A stretch of DNA of 60,000 nucleotides from Tubulanus polymorphus (lineage: Eukaryota; Nemertea; Palaeonemertea; Tubulaniformes; Tubulanidae), in the NCBI RefSeq assembly GCF_964204645.1, contig NC_134031.1, positions 808,001 through 868,000 of the forward strand, in the 5' to 3' direction. How positions within the stretch are numbered: position 1 is the stretch's first letter; the number at the start of each line of letters is the position of its first letter. Shown piece by piece: positions 1 through 13,427 of the stretch. The notes below the pieces were generated by a model, which saw only the letters and a program-made list of their open reading frames with translations, was not told where the DNA came from and made no database searches. A program made the translations under genes and the position numbers.

Positions 1-1798
1 CTGTGAGATAGACTGACTGTGTGTCGTCTTTAGTAAGAAGCGATAGTAAATGAAAATTCTACCCATGACAATAACAATGATAAACATGTAGTAGGTTTAT
101 CGCGGTGAAACAAACTCCGCAAGGAGAACAGTTTGAGTACGGTGACTATTTATACCTATCTGTAGCGGTTAAATGACCACTCGACGCGATACAACGTCCA
201 TGTCAACTTAATGGACTATCACAACGTGTTGTACATTACTAAGTGATTCGTCCTTTTTCTGGTGAAAATTCGATTTTTTTTGTGTGTGTGTGTGTGTGCA
301 ACGAAACGCAACTGCGTCGCTGCGAGAAGGCGGTAGGTTCATTCTACCTTGACTAATGATACCGACGTGTTAGATTGGTTCATCTAGTACCCATAGTACC
401 GAGATAAGCCAAGTCGACCAGTTGTACGGTCAAGAAAGCTTTTAGTTCAGTCTATAAGCTAGATAGTCAATCTAATAACTCAAGACCAGTCTAAGACTAA
501 TTTTTGGTTCTATACCCAATCTAACAACGCAAGACCAGTCCAAATACCATTTTTCTTCTAAAATCTAACAACTTATGGCAAGGCTTAAGAATTAAGACCA
601 TTTTCAAGATTTCGGTATTTGGTTTTTGAATCTAAAGCGATCTGGAGCTGTTGAGGATTTTACTGTACACTGCGCCTCTATTTCTATTCTCTAGCTCTAA
701 GTTGTGTTTTCGTCTGCGAATCTTTTTTGATTCGATAAGCGACGAGATCACGTGATCACACCTGTCAGCTCCCGTTTCTAATGAACATCTTCGGGGCTAC
801 AATCTTATCACCGTCGCCTGGGCCGAAATTACAAATTATACCAGTATTATCCGGTCTTATCAGTAAGATAAATTGCTCCGACGATGATAAGTCTTCGTGT
901 CAGCTAAATTTGGTCTGAAATTAGCGAACGTGCTGGCGAGAGATGCTATCGGCTGCTGTTTAGGATGACATAACACGCAATGGGCAGAAATTGCTTCCTC
1001 ACACGCCCGAAAGGTCAATTTTATTCGGTTCTCAAAGCATCACGCAAACTGCATTTCACTGCCGTTTCAAAAGGCGCCGTGACATAATATCGTTTCTGGT
1101 TTTCCAGCCAGTTTAAAATGCTGTATATTCTCACTGAAGTATTGTCTTCCATATTTGGACGTCGATAATATTGTAACTAGTCACTTGACGGCCAATAGAG
1201 GTCGTGCAGTCCTGTTTTTTTTTCGAATGTAGGAAAAAATGGCCAAGGCAAGAATGGCCACGGGTTTTTTCACGTACTTACTGACGCCATATTCTACTCT
1301 TTGCATGAACAGAGACTCCCGGAGTTCATGAATGACCATTCATATCATCTGTTGTTGTTTCGTATGGGCAAATCACAAACAACACATGATGTCACGTTCA
1401 CGGACTCTATAGACCGCATGACGTCACGGGTTAATGTTAGGAGTCTCTTTCTTCGAGCGAATTACACCCAACATAAAGATAGTAGGCCTCACCACCGCAG
1501 TCAATGATGTTGGATCTAGTGAATATTGTTTGTATTTCTTTGCAATCAATTTATTTCGTTGAATTATTAACACTACTTACATTCGTAAGGTGTGACTATA
1601 TTTACTGTGTGGGGGAGAGGGATATCAGTAATTTTACTGAAAGCACAGATTCTCTAACTATCCGGTCAACAGCGGATATCTCACGGATATGTTGTAATGA
1701 TAGTTTGGTTAAATCATTTCTATATACATAAAATATATTATTATAAGATTATTATAAAATGTATGATTGTTAATATTGAATTCTGTGAGTATAACTTG

Positions 1799-2020
1799 CG
1801 GTATCACGGTATCACGGTATCACGGATCACGGTATCACGGATCACGGTACCACGGATCACGGTATCACGGTATCACGGGATCACGGATCACGGTATCACG
1901 GTATCACGGATCACGGTATCACGGATCACGGATCACGGTATCACGGTATCACGGTATCACGGATCACGGTATCACGGTATCACGGTATCACGGTATCACG
2001 GTATCACGGATCACGGTATC
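1799..2020. repeat. minisatellite of mixed 8-bp and 7-bp units (GTATCACG / GATCACG)
   Basis: About 28 tandem copies, switching irregularly between the 8-base unit GTATCACG and the 7-base unit GATCACG. A stray copy lies at 2163-2174. The mixed unit length shifts the reading frame, so it is not coding. Confidence 0.9.
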
Positions 2021-2522
2021 AACGATCCTCATCGTGGTTTCATTAACGATATTTGATTCAACCTTAGAAGTGCAATAGAATCAGAAACGTGTATTATTAA
2101 TTCCTATCGCATACGAATAGCTTAGAATCAAAGAGTTGAGGGTGAGAGGAAATTATGAAGCCGTATCACGGTATATATTGCGTGTGTGTGGGTTTTGGTA
2201 AAAGCAGACAGCGGATATTTCATTCCGTACCGGAGACATATTATAGTACAGTAATTCGTGTTTTATAAGGACAGTAAATTTTTCCAGGAAAATCTCATAA
2301 AACTTGTCCTGATTTAATCGATGAAGAGAGAGAGAGAGAGGAGTGTTCACAGACTATATACACGCTTCATTAGAAAGAGAATCCATTGTTCGTCACTGAT
2401 CCAGTGTCATCGACTAAAATACCCGAACAATGAAAATCTATGATGTCTTTATTAATGAAGTCTAAGCGAAAATTCATTAATATCCGGGACTCAATTCCAC
2501 AGTATAACCATACTTAACGAGA

Positions 2523-3418
2523 CAACTGCGGAACTATGGAACTAATTCCTGAACTGTGGAACTAATTCCTAAAGTGTGGAACTGATTCCTGAACAGTGGA
2601 ACTGATTCCTGAACTGTAGAACTGATTCCTGAACTGTGGAACTGATTCCTGAACAGTGGAACTGATTCCTGAACTGTAGAACTGATTTCTGAACTGTGGA
2701 ACTGATTCCTGAACTGTGGAACTGATTCCTGAACTGTAGAACTGATTTCTGAACTGTGGAACTGATTCCTGAACTGTGGAACTGATTCCTGAACAGTGGA
2801 ACTGATTCCTGAACTGTAGAACTGATTTCTGAACTGTGGAACTGATTCCTGAACTGTGGAACTGATTCCTGAACTGTAGAACTGATTTCTGAACTGTGGA
2901 ACTGATTCCTGAACTGTAGAACTGATTTCTGAACTGTGGAACTGATTCCTGAACTGTGGAACTGATTCCTGAACAGTGGAACTGATTCCTGAACTGTAGA
3001 ACTGATTTCTGAACTGTGGAACTGATTCCTGAACTGTGGAACTGATTCCTGAACTGTAGAACTGATTTCTGAACTGTGGAACTGATTCCTGAACTGTGGA
3101 ACTGATTCCTGAACTGTAGAACTGATTTCTGAACTGTGGAACTGATTCCTGAACTGTAGAACTGATTTCTGAACTGTGGAACTGATTCCTGAACAGTGGA
3201 ACTGATTCCTGAACTGTAGAACTGATTTCTGAACTGTGGAACTGATTCCTGAACAGTGGAACTGATTCCTGAACTGTAGAACTGATTTCTGAACTGTGGA
3301 ACTGATTCCTGAACTGTGGAACTGATTCCTGAACTGTAGAACTGATTTCTGAACTGTGGAACTGATTCCTGAACAGTGGAACTGATTCCTGAACTGTGGA
3401 ACTGATTCCTGAACTGTA
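2523..3418. repeat. 20-bp minisatellite (GAACTGTGGAACTGATTCCT) with 60-bp higher-order register
   Basis: Roughly 45 tandem copies of a 20-base unit. A variant unit, with GTAGA for GTGGA followed by TTTCT for TTCCT, recurs mostly every third copy and gives a 60-base higher-order period. The minus strand stays open for 313 codons only because three units make 60 bases. The unit resembles the ends of a dispersed fold-back element found elsewhere in this window (30152-30272, 45672-45786, 46232-46332). Confidence 0.92.
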
Positions 3419-5612
3419 ACTGCTGATCGAAAGGATGACATAATTTTTAAGGGAGGTTGCTGTCTACCTGTCGATAAATTTCCAAATCCATTTTCATCCA
3501 ATGATTGCATTCGATATAAAAATCAAGTATACATCACGTCTGAATGATGGTATCGTAGTTGCTGAGATGGAGTGGTCGGGGAGGGGGTGGTTGGGGGAGG
3601 GGGTGGTTGGGGGGTGCTTGTGCTATTTCATGGTATGTAAAATGAATAGTTGGTTTATCTGAGGGATTCTCGCTGTATTTTATCTATGAATTAATGAGTG
3701 ACTTCTCACTACAACAGTTACCCTTAACATCCGTTAACTGAAAATATACATACCTACAGCAAAGCTTCGGCGTGAAAAAATATACCTTCTAACTTTATCA
3801 ACCAGGAGCTTAAAAATATATAAACCACTACAGGCTGAGAAATAATTGCTGAATATATTCTAGACAATAAGTGACGTCTGGTGGTTTGAATGGTAGATGT
3901 AACAGTCGGGAAGTTATGAGTTCAATTGGTTAGTTTCAGGGTTCGTAGTTCAGTTGTCGGCTTGTGTCACTATCGTCGACATGATTGATGACAAAATCAC
4001 CACTAATTGCCACAAATCGGAAAATACGAAGAAGTTGTTTTTTATTGATATATCCGCGGTCAGCGGTCACTTGTACCATTGATTTATTGCCGGCTATCGC
4101 TGCACAGTTATTATTCTTATATATGAAAGAAATCTCGTAATTTCGTTAGCGGAATTTCGGATAATATATTTAGGCCCACGACCAGCGGATAAATCAGAAT
4201 ACATATTAGTTTAACCACGAGAAACATTACGGGGAGATTTAGCCATCAATTTCATGGTTTCGAATCCCGCAATATCGTCTTATCTGTAGCGAGAAGTTTC
4301 GCTTCGATATGAATACGACATCGCGCGAGCGTACTGAAATCTGTATGTGGTTTGTTACGCTCGATACTTTGGGTTCTGTAACTTACCTGTATCTAGAGTT
4401 GGGTAGCTTACCTGGGTTAGTCACTTACGAAGCTCTGGAATCAGCTCCGTAGCTATCGTTAAACACCTCTCTTATCGTTGAAACATATTCTAACACATCA
4501 ACTTATTCAAATTCAAAGAGAGTTTAATACCTAAACCATGAACTGTGTTTAAATTCAAGTCTGAAAATCTGAACCTATATCGGTTTCGTCGTGTAGCACT
4601 GAAAAAAGGAAACGAAAGATAATTAATTATGAGATTAGTTTACGAGACAGCTAAAGCTTATTTACTGAACGGATTATTTTTAGGCTATTTTTAGACAGTC
4701 AATTACGTTAAAGTGCTAAGTATCAGCGACACATCAGGATTTTAGAACAAGATGAACGAGAAAATTCTTCAATTCATCGCTTTATTCTTTATTCTGAAAT
4801 TCAATCGCTATTTTGGAGCATTGAAATTTTTCAGTTGTAATCTTTGGGAGTGTTAAAAACTGTTTGTGTTCATTTCAATAGAAATGGTTAAAAAATTGTG
4901 CCTAAATTTCTAATCGGATACAGAAAAAAACTCGACACAATGAGTGAAATTGGGAAAAAAACTGCTAATTATGCTAAAATTCAGCGATTCAGTGGTTTAT
5001 CTTTTCATAGTAGTCCGAACATCCCATCTGTGCTGGTCATTTCAACAGATTATTTGCTAGCGAAACTGACTGAGTTTTTGCACCCGAAATTCGTTCAAAC
5101 CAACTTGAGATAGACACAGAATATAGATTGTTACGAATAGTTTATTAAGTGGATATTTAACATTTAGTGGTATGTGTGGATTGTATTGAGATGTTATGTA
5201 ATACATACCCGTGCTGTTACATGCGATTATCAGATCAACGCGTTTATATCGTGTTTACCTTTACGAAGTAACCAAATCTAAAAGATAAACACTTATCATC
5301 TTACAACCATACCGATCATAGTCTTACCAGTACCAACCACCCCACGCAGTCGTCAGAGGTACATGTTACATCTACACAATCTATTTTTCTAAACATTAGC
5401 GTTATGTTGATATTAATTCTTTACATTTGAACTTTATTATAACGATATCAAGGCTGGACAATCGTTGTAGGGCAAGGTCGCAATTAACCGCCTTTTCATT
5501 GGCTGAGCGAACGTTGCGATTTGCATAATAATTAGTTCACTCTCTCTCTACACTCTAATCTTAGTTCATTCAGGAACTTGAACTGGGAACAGAGCTTGAT
5601 TCACACTACCGT

Positions 5613-5917
5613 CTCTCCCTCTCCCCTCTTTCTCTCTCTCCACCTCTCTCTCTCTCTCCCCTCTTTCTCTCTCTCCCCATCTCCTCCACTCCCCTCCCTC
5701 TCCCCTCTCTTGTCCCTCTCCCCTCTCTCTACCTTCTCCCCCTCTCTCTCCCCGCCCCTCTCTCCGTCTCCTCCTCTCCCCTCTCTCTCCCCTCTTCCCC
5801 CTCACTCCCCGTCCCCTCTCTTGTCCCTCTCCCCTCTCTCTCCCCTCTCCCCTCTCCCTCCCCTCTCCCTCTCCCCCCTCTCTCTCCCCTCTCACTCCCC
5901 ATCTCTCCCTCTGTTGT
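5613..5917. repeat. CT-rich low-complexity tract (TCTCTCCC-type)
   Basis: About 300 bases made almost entirely of C and T on the plus strand, in irregular CTCTCC/CCCTCT blocks. Long open frames on both strands come from the composition. Confidence 0.9.
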
Positions 5918-6300
5918 CTACTGAATTGATATTCACCTGTGGTTACTTTCTCGTTTGTACAACACGGTTGTTCATTCAGAATGTATTACTGATTTTCCAG
6001 TTGACTGGTTATTGTAATTACCAGTAGGAAATGAGTCCTCTTCAAAACTCAGTAATCATTTTTCCCGTCGCCAGCAGCGTGGCGCTTTGTGGCGCTTTGA
6101 TGAAAACCTTTTGATTTTTCACATAAAGCGTGTTGAGCCGACCCCCGCTAGATTTCCCGTCTCTCAGAAATGCAGAAGAATAAAATGTTGATCTAATGAC
6201 TAGTGATGAATGAAAAATACCTCACACTGAAAATCTATGGAAAAATAGTCCCGAAAGTTTATCAAATTGAAACCACAAAGTTTCGGCCATTGACGGAATA

Positions 6301-6439
6301 GCCATCAACAGACGCATACAGCCATCATCAGACGCGTACAGCCATCATCAGACGCGTACAGCCATCACCAGGCACATACAGCCATCACCAGGCGCATACA
6401 GCCATCATCAGACGCGTACAGCAATCATCAGACGCAATG
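6301..6439. repeat. 20-bp tandem repeat (AGCCATCATCAGACGCGTAC), 7 copies
   Basis: Seven tandem 20-base units with few changes. They sit inside a dispersed repeat whose left part (6265-6300) and right part (CAATGACAAGAAAACTTA, from about 6436) also occur unexpanded at about 33495-33560. The array therefore looks like local amplification of a piece of that repeat. Confidence 0.85.
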
Positions 6440-7103
6440 ACAAGAAAACTTATAAAATTATTCCTCGCACAATTTTTGCCAGTGAATTTATCTCGTTCAG
6501 GACTAAAAGATCTCTCTGGAATATCAGAAATAACGCCAAAAATCACACGTTGACTTTCGATAAATCTATTAACGTCATTAGAAGTAACCTATCAATTCAC
6601 AGACAGACAGTTGACGTGTTGTGGTGTTGTGGTGTTGTGACTTTCCGACAAGCCCTTCGCGTGATTCGGGATTATTTCTCTTAAGAGCTGTCGCGTCAGA
6701 CTAAACCGACATCAAGGTTAACACTCAGCTTCCCCGGGTACAGAGGCTTCTCATCACAATCGGTAATTAAATACACGCAATATGGAAGCCGGTAGAAAGA
6801 GTGACGAAAGATGACTCGACGTCTTACCGGACGAGGACACCATTAAACAACACAACATTATGTTATCTAAATATACTGCAAATGACTCTTGTCAAAATCC
6901 TCTGTTTATACGGATGATTGATTATAAGATGAATCTATCTTATAATTGTCTACAAAAGTACGATAGTAAAATGGTCATATGGTTAGAATTATTGCTGTGG
7001 TGGTTTATTCTGGAAAATTTCATTCACTTTACAATACGCAGTGGCAGAGGCATCTACATGCTTCACCAAGAACCTTAGTGTCTGATGTAAAACAGGGTTG
7101 ATG

Positions 7104-7372
7104 GTGATTGTGCTGCTGCTGCTTCTGCTGTTGCTGTGCTGATCCTGTTGTTGGGGATACTGTTGCTGCTGCTGCTGTTGCTGTTGCTGATCCTGTTGTT
7201 GGGAATACTGCTGCTGCTGCTGCTGCTGCTGCTGCCGCTGCTGCTGCTGCTGGAAGTGGTGGTGCTACTGCTGCTGGAAGTTGTGGTGGTGGAGGTGGGG
7301 GTGGTGATGGTGCTACTGCTGTTGCTGATCCTGTTGTTTGGGATACTGCCGCTGCTGCTGTTGATGACTTAG
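7104..7372. repeat. imperfect GCT/GTT trinucleotide repeat
   Basis: About 270 bases of TGCTGC, TGTTGC and GGTGGT triplets, interrupted by a longer repeated phrase near GATCCTGTTGTTGGG. All forward frames are open because the repeat is a triplet. The poly-Ala, poly-Leu and poly-Cys readings have no supporting context. Confidence 0.85.
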
Positions 7373-8103
7373 TGTGGGACGCAGAAGCCATTCGTATCCG
7401 CGGTGTCTAGTGAATCTATTAGGGATCACTGGTAATGTTGATAACACGTCATGTTCGAGGACAAATTGACTAATGAGTCGATCATGTTGTTAACACGACC
7501 CCGAGGTCAGTGCGCAGTTAATGCGTTCTCTCCCGGTCCGTCTCGTGTTCAAGTGGCAAGACATGTTAAACGTCTTTACACCGGTAAAACATCATTAACA
7601 GTTTAATGCTCGTTTGACCGCGCAGTTCGCTGCCCTTACAGCAAACACACACATCTATCTATACTGACATTTAATCGACGTTCCACTAATGTAAATTACA
7701 TGGTTTTTAGATGATGAAAACTTAACGAACTCGAGATAATGTTTGTTTTTGGTTCGACGGAAAGCTCGGTACATCAGGTTTATTTGATGTATTCTGTCTC
7801 GTGGAATCCCAGACTGCCAGGGTAAACTTCGCTTTCCTAGTCGACTATTTGCGAACTAAGTGAAACCGAATGTCGCGGTTAGTTAACCACGTATACAGTT
7901 CACTTCAGTTGTGAGTTAATAGTTGGACTCAATAATCAACACATTTAACATGAAATAATTATTACTCTAGAATCAATGTCGGTTAGTCATCCCAGATCCA
8001 GTTCAACAGTTCGCAACGAAAATTTGGCTCAGAGTTAAATCATTGAAAATGAAACAACTTTTACTCACAGAGACAAATCGTACTCGCTGAGGAAATAGGT
8101 CCA

Positions 8104-8236
8104 GGGCCCTGTTTCACAAAAAGGTTAGACTCAAATTTTTGGTGTAATTACCATTGTAATTACTTCATGTTTTCAATGAGGACAGCAATTCAAACTCAAC
8201 CGTTTTAGGCTTAAACTTTTTCATGAAACTGGGCCC
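8104..8236. mobile_element. MITE-like fold-back element, GGGCCC-AGTTTCA family
   Basis: The ends are inverted: GGGCCCTGTTTCACAAAAAG on the left and CTTTTTCATGAAACTGGGCC on the right. Inside is the phrase GAGGACAGCAATTCAAACT, which recurs near 16450 and, inverted, near 37150 and 51685. No transposase is present, so it would be non-autonomous. Confidence 0.6.
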
Positions 8237-9902
8237 AGAACTATAGTCTGAAAATACCGAACCACGTGATTGAGCACCTGGTCGCTTTAGCTAGCTCTTC
8301 TAAGATGGCCGACACTATGTGAAATGATACTGCGTCCAATTATCAGTTCACCCATTCTAGCGGACAGTAAAACGACGTCTCCTCTTGCCGGAAAAAGAAA
8401 CCTTCAATATTTCAGGATAATTGCGATACATTTATTACTGTCTGATATCTCGTTTATGAGTACTCCGTGGTCGTCACCAATTAAGGACAATTCAAATCCC
8501 ACAATTGTGATTCTGTACTCATTAGTCGCCGAGGCTCCACGCGGTTAAGTATTATCCGCAGAGTTTTTGCGTCTCATCGCGTTTCGTCTCAGCAATTTGT
8601 AATTTCTGATGATCTCGGATAAGGTCACGTGCCGGTCTGCACGTGACCTATTAAATTATTACGGTTGCGCGGGAAGCGATGGCGAGTGAAGTATTATACG
8701 TCGCCATATGTATGGTTGAGTACTTCCGGCTTGTGACCTCTTACTCGAGAAAAACAATTTTTTTTTCACTAGAAACTCTTAAACATTTCTGTTTGACAAA
8801 TACAACGTACTCGAAAAAATCTCCATTATTTACGAGTTAAAATATCTCCCACTTAACAAACGTTTGATTTAACTTAAGATTCAGAAATTCCAACGCATAA
8901 ATAAGAAGCCGCAATCTAGTAAAAAGAAATGACTGCAATTTAGATAATATCTGAGAGCTAAGTGTTGGATGTCTCTGATAGTCTGGAATTTATCGCCATC
9001 TTGAATCTAGCGTCCGATTATCACTGAGATAACGATCGCGAACATGGGTTAACTTTGGACGGAAAGTTGTTTGATTTAATGTCTATGGAACCAAAATAAG
9101 CATACACCGGTCTTATGAAGTTGTTAAGTTGCCTATAGAATTAAGATGGCCTTAGACTGGTCTAAAATCTCAGCCATGACTGTATAACTGGCCCCAGTGG
9201 ATTATGAAATGTGTACGAGATTTTGTACCGCGTTAAAATATACACGATTTTTTGAGCGAGAGCAATATTAGATTGAGAGAATTGCCGCCAGTGGAAAGAA
9301 AATGTAATATTATTCCCACTAGGGCCGTGCAGCCACAGCGTTCTAAATCTTCTATCCAGAGCCTTCGACGGTCTCTCCTGAATTCCGTCTCTGAATTTGT
9401 AAATCCGTTGTTACTGGTTGTAGTTGTTTTTATCAATCTCGAATCGATCATCGTCGCCTGCTGTTTCTATCCACGCATTCAAATATGCGACGCGGTCATT
9501 TGTATGTTATTCATATACGAACGGATCACAAATCAAGTTGATATTCATGACTCTGCTCCGGCTATACTGAGCAGCACCAGCTCCATCGCGTCACTTCTAT
9601 CCCTCTCATATTTTTCGTATTTTTTTCACTCTGTAGTTGAACGAATAGAGACGCTCTAACTCGAGCCCAAGGGCCCCTGGTTATTTGTCACTGTAAAGTG
9701 ATGATATTCTACGCAATAGTTTCTATATCATTTTTTAGAACTACGCTTTTCACAACCTTTAAATTCAGCTATTGCGACTATGCTGGATTTTTCTGAGCAA
9801 CACTTCATTGAATCTATTGCTATAACAGCAGTCTACATTTTTTCCAAGGCTTCAAATAATCTATTTACGTATAATTAATTTTCTTGTTCTTTCGGAATGC
9901 AG

Positions 9903-9981
9903 GAAAAATGGGGGATCTTCTCTTTCTTATATTCCTCGTGTTATTCTCTGTGAATTGTCGTTGTGTTTTACAGGACGTTGA
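9903..9981 (+). CDS. candidate signal-peptide exon (unassigned, possible 5' coding exon)
   Basis: A polypyrimidine-rich acceptor (…TTTCGGAATGCAG) is followed at once by GAAAAATGG, with the ATG at 9908. Translation gives MGDLLFLIFLVLFSVNCRC, a textbook secretory signal peptide with a hydrophobic core of about a dozen residues, then VLQDV. The frame stops at TGA five codons later unless it splices at 9981, where GTGAGA offers a donor. That donor leaves phase 2, whereas the next recognised exon (13604) needs phase 1. An intermediate exon such as the start of an NtA domain would have to reconcile them, and I did not find it. It could be the 5' coding exon of agrin, of another gene, or chance. Confidence 0.35.
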
Positions 9982-11020
9982 GTGAGAGAGAGAGGGATCG
10001 ATGCAAGTCCTGAAATCTCGTTAAGCGCTACTGCTACGGATGACACCGAGGCAGTAATCGAGTCGATTTCGTTCGGTAATTAGCACACGAATTTCCGACT
10101 TGTAACGAACGCTTTTTTGTGACCGACGCGACATCGACCAAAAACATGTCTAAATTCCTCCAGTTTCACGCTCAGAACTCAGCGATAAAATAACCCGCGG
10201 ATCCTCAATTTCTCCAAATCGATTTTTTCTTCAGTTTCCCTCGCAAATTTTCAAGTGCTTTTTAGAAGCCGCTGCGTTTATCTCCTCGAAGTGAGGAGAA
10301 TCTGTCTCTCTAAAAACGTATCCGATTTAGAAGTGTGTCACATTTCACACGGAAAATTTCGACTTTATTTTCAACTCTTCGATAAGTTTAGAAATCCGGT
10401 TAACAGGTGCCGTGTAAAGCTGGTATCAAATCAATAAACTTGAGAAAAAGGTTCCGTGGACCCAGTTTAGACAGACAAGTTGTGAGTTAGAGTTAACTGA
10501 GTTGGAACAAATTAATCTTCAATGAATAAACTCTTGAGCCACTACTCAAATATGAAACCGAATCCTATAAATCTTAATAAACAGATATTCTAATTTATTA
10601 TTTTTTTAATAAACAGAAATTCAAATAAACAGATTGATAAATTTTGAATATCGTAAAAATGAACTTTTTCTTTAAACATTATATTAATGAATTTTTTTGT
10701 CGTAGATTCCAATAGTGTTACACCGCAGCTGAGGCTGGTTAGAGCAAAGTCAAGGAACCAGTTCGTCCCGTGCAGCTGCGTGATAATATGATACTCAATC
10801 TAGCCGCCAGCATCCCATCATCATCTCTATTATCATTCATACTCATTTTCCAAGGGATGCATTTGCATCTTTTTCATCTTGGTTATCTTTTTGTTGTGGA
10901 AGCGGCTTTGTTGTAATTGGATCATTTTTCATGCGTATCATTTCTTATTTATCTCAAGCAACACCGGCAACTGGTGGTAAGGGAAGTCATCCAGCATCAT
11001 AAGGTTACAGCAAGCACCGG

Positions 11021-11026
11021 TGCTGC

Positions 11027-11098
<72 letters not shown>
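11021..11098. repeat. (GCT)n microsatellite
   Basis: About two dozen nearly perfect CTG/GCT triplets in a row. It encodes poly-Ala or poly-Ser depending on strand and frame, with no gene context. Confidence 0.95.
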
Positions 11099-11247
11099 AA
11101 TGATGCTGATTGATGATGCGTTCATCAATTATAACGATAGAAAACAATGACAGAAGTTTCCATGAATCGATTCCACCTGAGGGACGAATTCTGACAACTG
11201 TAACAATTCTACAATTACTGCTTTATGATTTATACACCTTAGACGTT

Positions 11248-11600
11248 AATACAATATCCCACAATATACCACAATATAGCATAATATACCATAATGTACC
11301 ATAACATACCACAATATACCTCAATATACCACAATAAAGCATAATATACCAATATACCATAATATGCCACTGCATACCACAATATACCTCAATATAGCAT
11401 AATATAGCATAATATACTCTAATATAACAATAAGGCATAATATACTACAATATACCCTGATATACCATGATATATCGCAATATACCTCAATATACCACAA
11501 TATACCATAATATACCACAATATACCATAATATACCACAATATACCACCATCGATATACTACTGCATACCACATCACACTACAGCATACCGCATACCAAA
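11248..11600. repeat. AT-rich array of about 10-bp ATACCACAAT / ATACCATAAT units
   Basis: The motif TATACCACAATATACCATAA and close variants repeat in a 10-base rhythm for about 350 bases. The array decays towards 11600, where ATACCA phrases continue sparsely. Confidence 0.88.
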
Positions 11601-12079
11601 TACCATACCAACTTAATCATACCATACCACGCTGTACCATATCAAACTTAGACTTAACGTAATGTACAATGCAAAACTAAAGTAATGTCATTCAATGCCA
11701 CTTTGTAATACCAAGAAAAACGATACCACGTTTCATCGACGTTGAGAGATGCGCTTTTTAAAGGGTAGATACCGGAAGAAAAAGCGGGCCTAGTTTAACA
11801 GGGATTCAGAGGCAATTTAGTAGTTGTTATAAGAGTAATACCGATGACAGCAGAATTCATGTTTACCGAATTAATCCGGAAATCGGTTTGAAAAGTGATA
11901 TCTCATGTGAACCAATCACTGGTCGGCATCAATTCACACTGTGTGATAATGGGAAATGTGATTGCAAGCTTAAACGGGATCAGTAGAGTAATCAGGGTAA
12001 TACGGGTGGGGAGGGGGGTGAGAGACGGTACCGGCATACCGGTAGACATCGGGGATCGGGGGAGTATTGCATCTGAGGG

Positions 12080-12193
12080 CCAAGTTTCATAAAAATATGT
12101 TAACTCTTCCTTATATCGATTTAAGTTAAAATGAATTGATGAAGATATTATTTTGATTTAAGAGTTAAACCTTTTTTGGTAGAGATTGGACCT
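12080..12193. mobile_element. degenerate fold-back element, GGGCCC-AGTTTCA family
   Basis: It begins GGGCCAAGTTTCATAAAAA with a TTAACTC phrase, and ends with GAGTTAAACC followed by a TTGGACCTA tail. This is the same inverted layout as 8104-8236, with more changes. Confidence 0.45.
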
Positions 12194-12240
12194 AGAATGA
12201 TTGAGTGTGATTAGTAATCATTGAGAATTTCAGACCGTAC

Positions 12241-12416
12241 TAGGCAGCCATCCACCGTTCCCTCTCCTCCATTGTTCCCTATACTAGGCATCCATCCACC
12301 GTTCCCTCTCCTCCACTGTTCCCTATACTAGGCATCCATCCACCGTCCCCTCTCCTCCACTGTTCCCTATACTAGGCATCCATCCACCGTTCCCTCTCCT
12401 CCACTGTTCCCTGTAC
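12241..12416. repeat. 44-bp tandem repeat, 4 copies
   Basis: Four copies begin at 12241, 12285, 12329 and 12373, exactly 44 bases apart, each opening TAGGCATCCATCCACCGT. They differ by one to a few bases. Confidence 0.92.
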
Positions 12417-13427
12417 GAGGCACCGACGTAAATTCACTGTTGTGAAATTTCTCTCGACATTCAGTCAGATGATTACTGTTTTTCTACACGGTAGCGTCAG
12501 ACGAGATAAAGTCAAGGATTTAATAGGTATACAGCCGTTTTTACAGCCTGAATCTCCTCTACTATAAAACCGCGTATCTCGTCAAAAGATCATCTACATT
12601 TTACCCGGTGGCGTTCCAGCAATGAATGCAGCGCGTCGTTACTGATAGTAACTGATAGTTTCTGTACGTAAATGAAGAATTAAAGTTTGATAAATGACAC
12701 ATAAATATAGCGTGTCTTCCGTCGTCTCGTTACCTCTCACAGAACGACTCAACCTGAGACCCGCAGAAACTGCTGCTTATAGCGTGACAGTGAATTGTTC
12801 TGAATTAATTTCGAATCCAGCTGATTTACGCATTAAATCTCTCGAGTTCAAACGACTAAGATAGAATATTTATTCATAAGGGTTGGATTAATCGGGGGAT
12901 TCCGAATTGAAAAACGTGAGTTTCGCCCGGTGCCAGTGACTGTCACATGATAAGATGTTTCTCGCTGTTTCTGAGAAGACACTAATTTCTATTAAAACGC
13001 GATTTATCACTGCAGTAATTTCTAAGTGGAAATAATCGAAAGTCAAAATTCGTAGATTTATTACATTACTGCATTGGAGAAAATTCTTCAAGAGAAAATA
13101 ATTGAAGAATCTAATAGACAACCCATATACAAATACCGTCGACAATTAGATAGACCATAAATTTAGTTGTTGAACGATGCGCGGATTAATGTCTGTGTAT
13201 TTTAACTATATTTGCTTTTATACTTCGTGGCGGAAGAAAAGAAATCATCGAAACTTGTTTCATTTCGAAAAAATACCGAAGAAATACAAGGGCCAGCTTA
13301 GGCTAAGCTTAGGTCGTAAAATTGTCTTTAAATGTGCCAGTTGGTCCTGTGGGTACCCTCAGAATCCCTAGTAGGTATATTATACGTATCAAAAAATGTA
13401 TACTCAGGAAAATGAAAAACAGATTCC

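Larger units (their letters stand above)
1..9902. other. no recognisable gene; upstream sequence with repeats
   Basis: I found no convincing coding sequence or RNA gene here. It holds several tandem arrays (1799-2020, 2523-3418, 6301-6439, 7104-7372), a CT-rich tract (5613-5917) and a palindromic MITE-like element (8104-8236). The remainder (1-1798, 3419-5612, 6440-7103, 7373-8103, 8237-9902) is AT-leaning with short chance reading frames only. Whether it is intergenic or a long 5' intron of the agrin gene cannot be decided from sequence alone. Confidence 0.5.

Noticed and set aside
1301-1731. Two adjacent short plus-strand frames
   Set aside because: Below chance-significant length, no domain and no context.
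2569-3510. 313-codon minus-strand frame
   Set aside because: Three 20-bp units make 60 bases, so the frame stays open by arithmetic. There is no domain.
5566-6027. Frames rich in Ser/Pro/Leu or Arg/Glu/Gly
   Set aside because: CT-rich low-complexity tract. The same applies to 39259-39695 and 41615-42352.
7029-7410. Poly-Ala, poly-Leu and poly-Cys frames
   Set aside because: Imperfect GCT repeat in all frames, with no flanking coding sequence.
9252-9659. 135-codon frame with a hydrophobic middle
   Set aside because: No recognisable domain, no splice or promoter support, and chance frames of this length are expected in 60 kb.
10687-10790. Acceptor TTTTTTGTCGTAG followed by an open segment
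   Set aside because: It stops quickly in the phase needed after 9981, and no donor gives phase 1 into 13604.
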